A stretch of 64,000 bases of DNA from assembly GCA_963681505.1 (NCBI GenBank), contig OY811978.1, positions 8,983,055 through 9,047,054 of the forward strand, written 5' to 3'. Shown in pieces: positions 59,201 to 64,000 of the stretch. The position numbers and the translations under genes are program-made. The stretch comes from Eunapius fragilis (lineage: Eukaryota > Porifera > Demospongiae > Spongillida > Spongillidae). The notes below the pieces were generated by a model. The model was not told the DNA's origin and searched no databases. It saw only the letters and a list, made by a program, of their open reading frames with translations. The first letter of the stretch is position 1. Each line of letters begins with the position of its first letter.

Positions 59201-59453
59201 GGTGTAGTTGAATTGGTCAACTTGTGGATGTGGTTTGCCTCCATTACATTTTGGTGGCTGTTCTGTGTAATTACATTGCTATGGTTATGAGTTGTTGTGG
59301 CATTCGGAGGAATTTAGTTGTGTCCATGCTTTGCAGTTATAGCACCTCCCTCTATATGAGGCTGTTTCAGTGGTCTTCTCTTCCATTTACCTACAGGGAG
59401 ACACATCAGGCCACTATGAGAAGTTACTTCTGGCCATTGTCCGTGAAGATTAG
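52296..59453 (+). CDS. Annexin gene 3, four-repeat annexin with long Pro/Gln-rich N-terminus
   Basis: Fifteen exons: 52296-52337, 52991-53033, 53317-53927, 54139-54213, 54383-54556, 54959-55072, 55661-55751, 55988-56067, 57626-57682, 57828-57874, 58125-58191, 58418-58493, 58802-58860, 58933-59055, 59397-59453; 571 aa. From exon 5 onward exon lengths equal gene 2 (174, 114, 91, 80, 57, 47, 67, 76, 59, 123 nt), and only the last exon is shorter (ends VRED). The N-terminus starts [11 protein letters not shown], with a separate short exon 2 ([11 protein letters not shown]) and its own repeat history: three copies of a longer [15 protein letters not shown] block precede the SYPPQQP array. Calcium loops match gene 2: GLGTDE in repeat 2, GLGTDD in repeat 4, degenerate KGIFKDEG in repeat 1. 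AATAAA is at 59497-59502. Function as for gene 2. Confidence 0.88.
56074..57592 (+). repeat. 24 bp minisatellite in intron 8 of annexin gene 3
   Basis: About 62 units of CTAAGTACCATGACGCTGGT plus ACCC. The unit is a multiple of three without stops, so frames of up to 407 codons are open on both strands; they are not genes. The matching intron of gene 2 is only 183 bp. Variant units (ATACTG, TCGCTG, CCATAAG) recur in blocks, showing multi-unit duplications. Confidence 0.95.
57885..58038 (+). repeat. (CTC)n tract in intron 10 of annexin gene 3
   Basis: Polypyrimidine triplet tract with TTC, GTC and CCC interruptions, starting 10 bp after the GTAAGT donor. The Pro/Leu/Glu-rich translations are artefacts. 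Confidence 0.95.
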
Positions 59454-59496
59454 GTTTCTTCTGCTTATGTGTTGCTGTTCTGTTATTGATTGGTAG

Positions 59497-59502
59497 AATA
59501 AA
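59497..59502 (+). terminator. Polyadenylation signal, annexin gene 3
   Basis: AATAAA 44 bp after the stop codon. Confidence 0.6.
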
Positions 59503-59544
59503 CTGTAGATAGTCAGTTCTGCACTATTAGAGATCTATTGATCC

Positions 59545-59845
59545 ATGTGTGACGAAGTTGTAATACTCAATGTGGGCAAAATCAGCTGCCATTCATTGAG
59601 ACAATATGTTTCAGGTGTTCCAGAGTGTTGTGAATGGTGGAATGAACTGGGTGCATACTGCGCATGATGGGATGATGGGATGCACTCAGTACGTACAGGC
59701 CAGCCCACCTCTGACATCACTGTCACACCTCTTACTCCTGCTTTATTGACTGATGAGGTTGGCACTGCCACTAAATATGTGGAAACAAGAAATACACAGC
59801 CAATGACCCTAAATGTGCTGAGCTAGGCCGTGTGTGTGTGTGTGT
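59545..59845 (+). pseudogene. Decayed retrotransposon C-terminal fragment 7
   Basis: After TSDITVTPLTPALLTDEVGT and a frameshift, the frame continues KKYTANDPKCAELGRVCV, matching the GLGW[VI]C[VI]P region of the family at 27450-28010. It then dissolves into a (TG)n tract at 59831-59930. Confidence 0.5.
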
Positions 59846-59876
59846 GTGTGTGCATGTGTGTGTGTGTGTGTGTGTG

Positions 59877-59921
<45 letters not shown>

Positions 59922-60601
59922 ATGTGTGTATATGATTATGTATCAGTGGAGGGGTGCACAAACCTCAATACTCTGAGCCTTGGGCCCACTCTCGAGTCAT
60001 GAAGCCATGCAGGGTGATCAGTGTGACATGTTTGAGAAGCTGAATGTAACCTGGTCACGTGAGAGCCGTCACTATGGTTTGGTATTCCGTTCTTGTAATC
60101 TAAGTACATGTGCACGCAATGACCACAACACGCATCGATTTTCATGAAGAGAGAAAATTCGGCGACAAAAGTGGTTAATCAATTCTATTTTTGGCATGCC
60201 TTAGGCGTACCATAAAGTATCTATGGGCGTACTTATACGAAAAGACAAGTCTTACTCCAGCCTTTGTGCAGGAGGGCTGCAATATCGGATCTTGTAGCCT
60301 TCCAAAATAGTTCCAACCGCAAACAATCGTGAGCAGCGAGAGGCGAAGACGATGAACGGCATCATGCATAGCCGCATGCAAATCCACGCTACATAGTGCC
60401 CACTACCCGAATGAATACGCATTTGCCTTCCTTCTTCCTGAAGAGCTTTGTAAATAATCTATTACTGGCTCGATCGCTTTCGCTTCTAATTAGCTCTTTG
60501 CACAAATTATTTCATACTTGAATAAGTGTGAAACCCTAACCTCATCCCCAGACTAAATCTCACACTTGTATTTCTTTTTTATTCGTCACTTTTGTTATCC
60601 C
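59846..60601. other. Intergenic
   Basis: (TG)n to 59930, then about 670 bp without a recognisable gene, presumably including the promoter of the downstream gene. Confidence 0.4.
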
Positions 60602-63600
60602 ATGGAGTCCTTCGAAAGAGAAGAGCCGTTACCAACCAGCGAGTTCGAGTCTCAGGAGGAAATAGTAGCGTTCGACGACGACGAAACGACAGTGACGGAG
60701 CCAAAAGCCAATCCTCGTCCGCGTCGCCCGTCGTATTCATTGCGCTTGGGACCGACTCGTTTGGTGAAAGTACTCTTTGCTGAAGAGGTAGAGAAGGAAT
60801 CATATCTTGTCTTGTCCGAACGTAAGTGTGTGTAGTGTGAGCTAGTAGCTACTTGTGTGCAGGGCCGCCGAGAGTGGGGGGCCGGGGGGGGGGCTACTGA
60901 ACCCGGGGCCCGTCGTTAAACATGGGGCCCGGGCCGATACACGAAAGCTATATATTTCCCTCCTGTATGGTATTTTATATCTTCCGCACCCATCCCAATG
61001 GGACCATTAACTTAATGGGGCCCGGAAGGAGTATGTAGCCCAGGGGACCGTGCCGGCTCTCGACGGCCCATGCTTGTGTGTACTTGTCGAAGCTGGAAGT
61101 TTTTAGCATCCTCTAGTCAACACGTATTATTCCTAGACGTATAGGATTTATTAACCCTTTCACCGAACGTTTAATACCATTTTCCTTTAGTTGTTATTAT
61201 TATTTTAACCAGTCGCTTGGCTACTATAGCAGGCAATGTCAAGATCCTCATTGTAGGCACATGTAAGGGAAGTACAGTCGGTCCGCCCACGTAGCTGTTG
61301 GCATGCATGCAATATTAGTATGCACCACAAGAATTGTGGTAATTTGATTGCTTGTTTACGTTCCACGCTTCTATATAACAGCGTCGTGTTTTGATTGGTG
61401 CATGGGTGATTGCAACATGTTTCGCTCAGCCACAAGACGCGGCCTCGCAACGGAATGGTATTTATTGCATCTACATGTGTGCCATTCATACGCAAATGTA
61501 GTTATTTGCCACATCCTCAACCACCAAACCGCAAGCCATGTAAAGACTGCAGTTCGTGGAAAGTTTTATTGGTTGGAAACACACTGTAATTTAGTACACA
61601 CAGAGGAATGAACCTAAGCCACGCAGCTAGCAGGTGTACAGGATGTGGAAACTTGGGAGGGGGTGGGAGGGGGAGGGGGGGGGTTTGCTTTCACACATTA
61701 CTGAGTACTAAAGTAAACTGTGGTTCCTCATAGTATAGGATGGTGTTTTGGACCCATCAGGCCAGCATGCGTGGGGGGGGGGAGGGGGGAGGTGTTTCTG
61801 GTCTGAGAGATGGAGATGTCCTCTTAGTTCTCCTGATCACATGGACTTGTTATGCAAGTATGGAAAACAACATACAATATTCTCAACCCCCCCTCCCCCT
61901 CCCCCACTGGCCAGTATCCTTTAAGAAAGTAACACCTTGCTGTCATTAACTACACTTCTACACTCTGAAAAAATAGTACTTAGAACATTATTACACATAA
62001 TTGTGATTACATTCTTTTAATCAACCAATAGCACATGAAAATGTCAACACAGATGAATCTGAAAGGTATGGTGCTCAAACAGTATGTTATATCAACCTGT
62101 AATTTATGTGTGAATTCTAATTGGTACATATTTACTCTGGATGAAACATTTAAATTTATTCTTGATTAAGGTGATTTAAAATCAAACTACAAAACCATGC
62201 AACCACACAGCTAGCATTAACATAAGTGAATGTATTAATACATTTTCAATGTAGGTACATTGAACTCTCTATTCTACATATAGACCATGTATAGAGCTAA
62301 TTGTATTGAATATTTATTCTGCAAATTGTATTCATGCATTTATACCTTATATACATATAGTGTGTTTAATGCTAAGAAACGCATATCTGCGTCAAAGATG
62401 TGTTTACTGTATCTTACCAAAGAATTCTTCAGACCATTAGAAACATCATGGCTTCAGCTTATATTACTGAAACCTCTTTCCTGCACCTCTGCTGCCTCAT
62501 TTAGTGGATGTTCGACACAGCACTACTTTAGTTTTAAAAACAATAATTATTCCGGCATTAATCAGTTAATGACGTGTGATGCATAGAATTGTTACCCTTT
62601 AAAAAGGGAATAGTTATACTCTCATAACTAGGGGTATGGAAAGAAGTATTTATATTACATCAAGGTCTGGCGTCAGGCACAATTTATTCTCTGAACTATT
62701 TGGAAGTTGTTTCTGGATTCAGTGACAGCAAATAATGTAGCAAATAATGTAATGGTATTCAAGTCTGACACTTCATAGATTTGTCCAAATACTGTAAACT
62801 TAAAAATAATGTTACATTGAAACCCGTAAAACAAATCCCCCTAATATACCATGTGTTAATCATGATTCAGTGTTGATACATTTGTACCATAAAACTTAAT
62901 GAAAAATACTAAATACTATGAAACAGTTGTGCAGCATGTATTATTATTTCCCACAGAGTTCCAGAAATATATAACTTCAAAAGTTTTAGTCCCGAAGAAG
63001 AACCAATAATGGCTCCGAAGATGAAAGAAAGGGCCACAAAAGCAGTTAAAGTGATAGCAAAAATGAAGATAGATGACCTTGTTCAATCCGCTTATGCTGT
63101 GCCCTCACCTGGAACTGAATACAAAGATCCCCACAACCCTCCGGCTCTTGCTGCAGCAGCCAGTGCCGGACAACAAATGATAACAAAGCTTGCCTTTCCG
63201 ACTGTGTCAAACATACTGCAGGATGCGTGGGTCTACACAGAGCTGGGCATTACACTCTACCAGTTTGGATCTTCTGTGAACCCTTTGCCCACCATCACTT
63301 TCAAGATCATCGCTCTCACCTTCGCAATTATCAATGTCATTCTTGCATCAATAGATGGCTTCGTTTATATTACTCAAGTTGGAACGTGTGCTAAATATTT
63401 CCAATTGAAGAAAAGCGATACTTCAGGCAGCAGTGAAATTAAAGAGAAAGAAGAGGAGGAGGAGGAGGAAGAGGGAGACGGAAGGAAATGCCTATTTCTT
63501 AGCAAGGAGTGGGTAGAAAAGTTAGAGACTTGGTTTGAAATGCTTCGAAATGTATTGTCTGAGGTCCTACTTTATCCCCTGCTCATTTTTGATCTCTTTG

Positions 63601-64000
63601 ACTTCATCATTTCGAGCCCTTACCTGCTACAAGAGGAGGGAGATGCGACCAATATTATCCTGTTTGGAGTTGGTTGCTTCTACTTCACGCTTGCTGTGTA
63701 CATCATACGCCTCTTCATCCTCACAGGCACCACTGCTGCCCTCACTCAGATGCCTATTGATGTGTGCAACTCCCAGAAGGACACAACCAACTTCATTGTG
63801 AGCTTTGCTGTAACGGCAATGGGTCAGATGCTGTCGCAGCTTGTCATCATCTTTGCCATTGGCTTTAAAATTAAGGATGAAAATCCAATAGAAGGAGCAG
63901 AAGACATATACGCAAGTCCATTTCTAATTTCTGCAATAATTTTAGGTGGTGTCCTTCCAAATTTGGGCATTGTGGCCTACTTTCTCGTCAACTATTACTC
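60602..64000 (+). CDS. Multi-pass membrane protein of unknown family, 3' end outside window
   Basis: Exon 1 is 60602-60821 (74 codons, phase 1), starting MESFEREEPLPTSEFESQEE, an acidic cytosolic-type N-terminus with RPRRPSYSLRLG. Exon 2 starts at 62959 after an ACAGAG acceptor, restoring frame as SE-LPEIYNFKSF and running open to the window end. A basic stretch (APKMKERATKAVKVIAKMK) precedes predicted membrane segments: TFKIIALTFAIINVILASI, then after a long acidic Glu run and KCLFLSKEW, LLYPLLIFDLFDFIISS, NIILFGVGCFYFTLAVYII, VSFAVTAMGQMLSQLVIIFA and FLISAIILGGVLPNLGIVAY. I do not recognise the family. Using the alternative acceptor two bases upstream (CAG) hits a stop, which supports the chosen one. 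Confidence 0.7.
60860..61072. mobile_element. hAT-like MITE with 8 bp target duplication
   Basis: Starts CAGGGCCGCCGAGAG and ends CTCTCGACGGCCCATG, flanked by identical CTTGTGTG at 60852-60859 and 61073-61080. An 8 bp duplication and CAGGG ends fit hAT elements. 213 bp, GC-rich, in intron 1 of the terminal membrane-protein gene. Confidence 0.8.
61081..62958. other. Remainder of intron 1 of the terminal gene
   Basis: Non-coding. G-rich stretches at 61657-61685 and 61770-61792 and a C-rich stretch at 61886-61908 could be the ends of another G-capped palindrome, but inner pairing is weak. The rest is AT-rich. Confidence 0.4.

Noticed and set aside
61657..61912. G-capped palindrome similar to 243-531
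   Set aside because: G-rich and C-rich ends exist but I could not find convincing pairing between them.

Overview
The window is eukaryotic nuclear DNA from an early-branching invertebrate animal. A sponge is my best inference, from the gene types, the short GT-AG introns and the very high microsatellite and minisatellite content. There is no operon structure. Exons below were assembled by eye from splice consensus and reading phase, and every multi-exon model given keeps an open frame across all its junctions.

Layout. 0-1.5 kb is noncoding and holds a palindrome capped by G and C homopolymers. 1.5-13.9 kb is one small DEDDh 3'-5' exonuclease gene (TREX/PML-C-like, 227 aa). Its third intron is 11.6 kb and is filled almost end to end by a giant foldback element with arms of about 4.3 and 5.0 kb, a 783 bp loop and a 1.4 kb secondary insertion in the right arm. 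14.2-15 kb holds two MITE-like elements. 15.4-17.8 kb is a TMEM104-like membrane transporter gene, 18.6-19.6 kb a single-exon seven-helix receptor-like gene, and 20.2-22.5 kb (minus strand) an ankyrin-RING gene. 24.2-29.7 kb is a graveyard of decayed non-LTR retrotransposon tails from at least three lineages, one carrying an internal micro-inversion. 32.3-39.2 kb is an animal NRPS-like gene (adenylation, carrier, condensation, then degenerate adenylation and carrier regions; 1,754 aa) coded almost wholly in one 5.2 kb exon. 40.5-59.5 kb is a tandem array of three annexin-family genes on the plus strand. The first is only a Pro/Gln-rich N-terminal stub; the second and third are complete 15-exon annexins with matching core introns. 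60.6-64 kb is the 5' part of a multi-pass membrane protein gene of unknown function that runs off the window.

The genes do not form one pathway. The recurring theme is repeat DNA reshaping genes: a foldback filling an intron, coding minisatellites growing the annexin N-termini, an antisense derivative of that coding repeat inside an intron of the same gene, tandemly duplicated splice donors, and a copy of the NRPS gene's 3' end beside the truncated annexin. No CRISPR array, rRNA or convincing tRNA gene was seen. The best candidates for something undescribed are the 11.5 kb foldback intron, the NRPS-like gene with an altered amino-acid-binding motif, and the sense/antisense repeat pair in the annexin gene.
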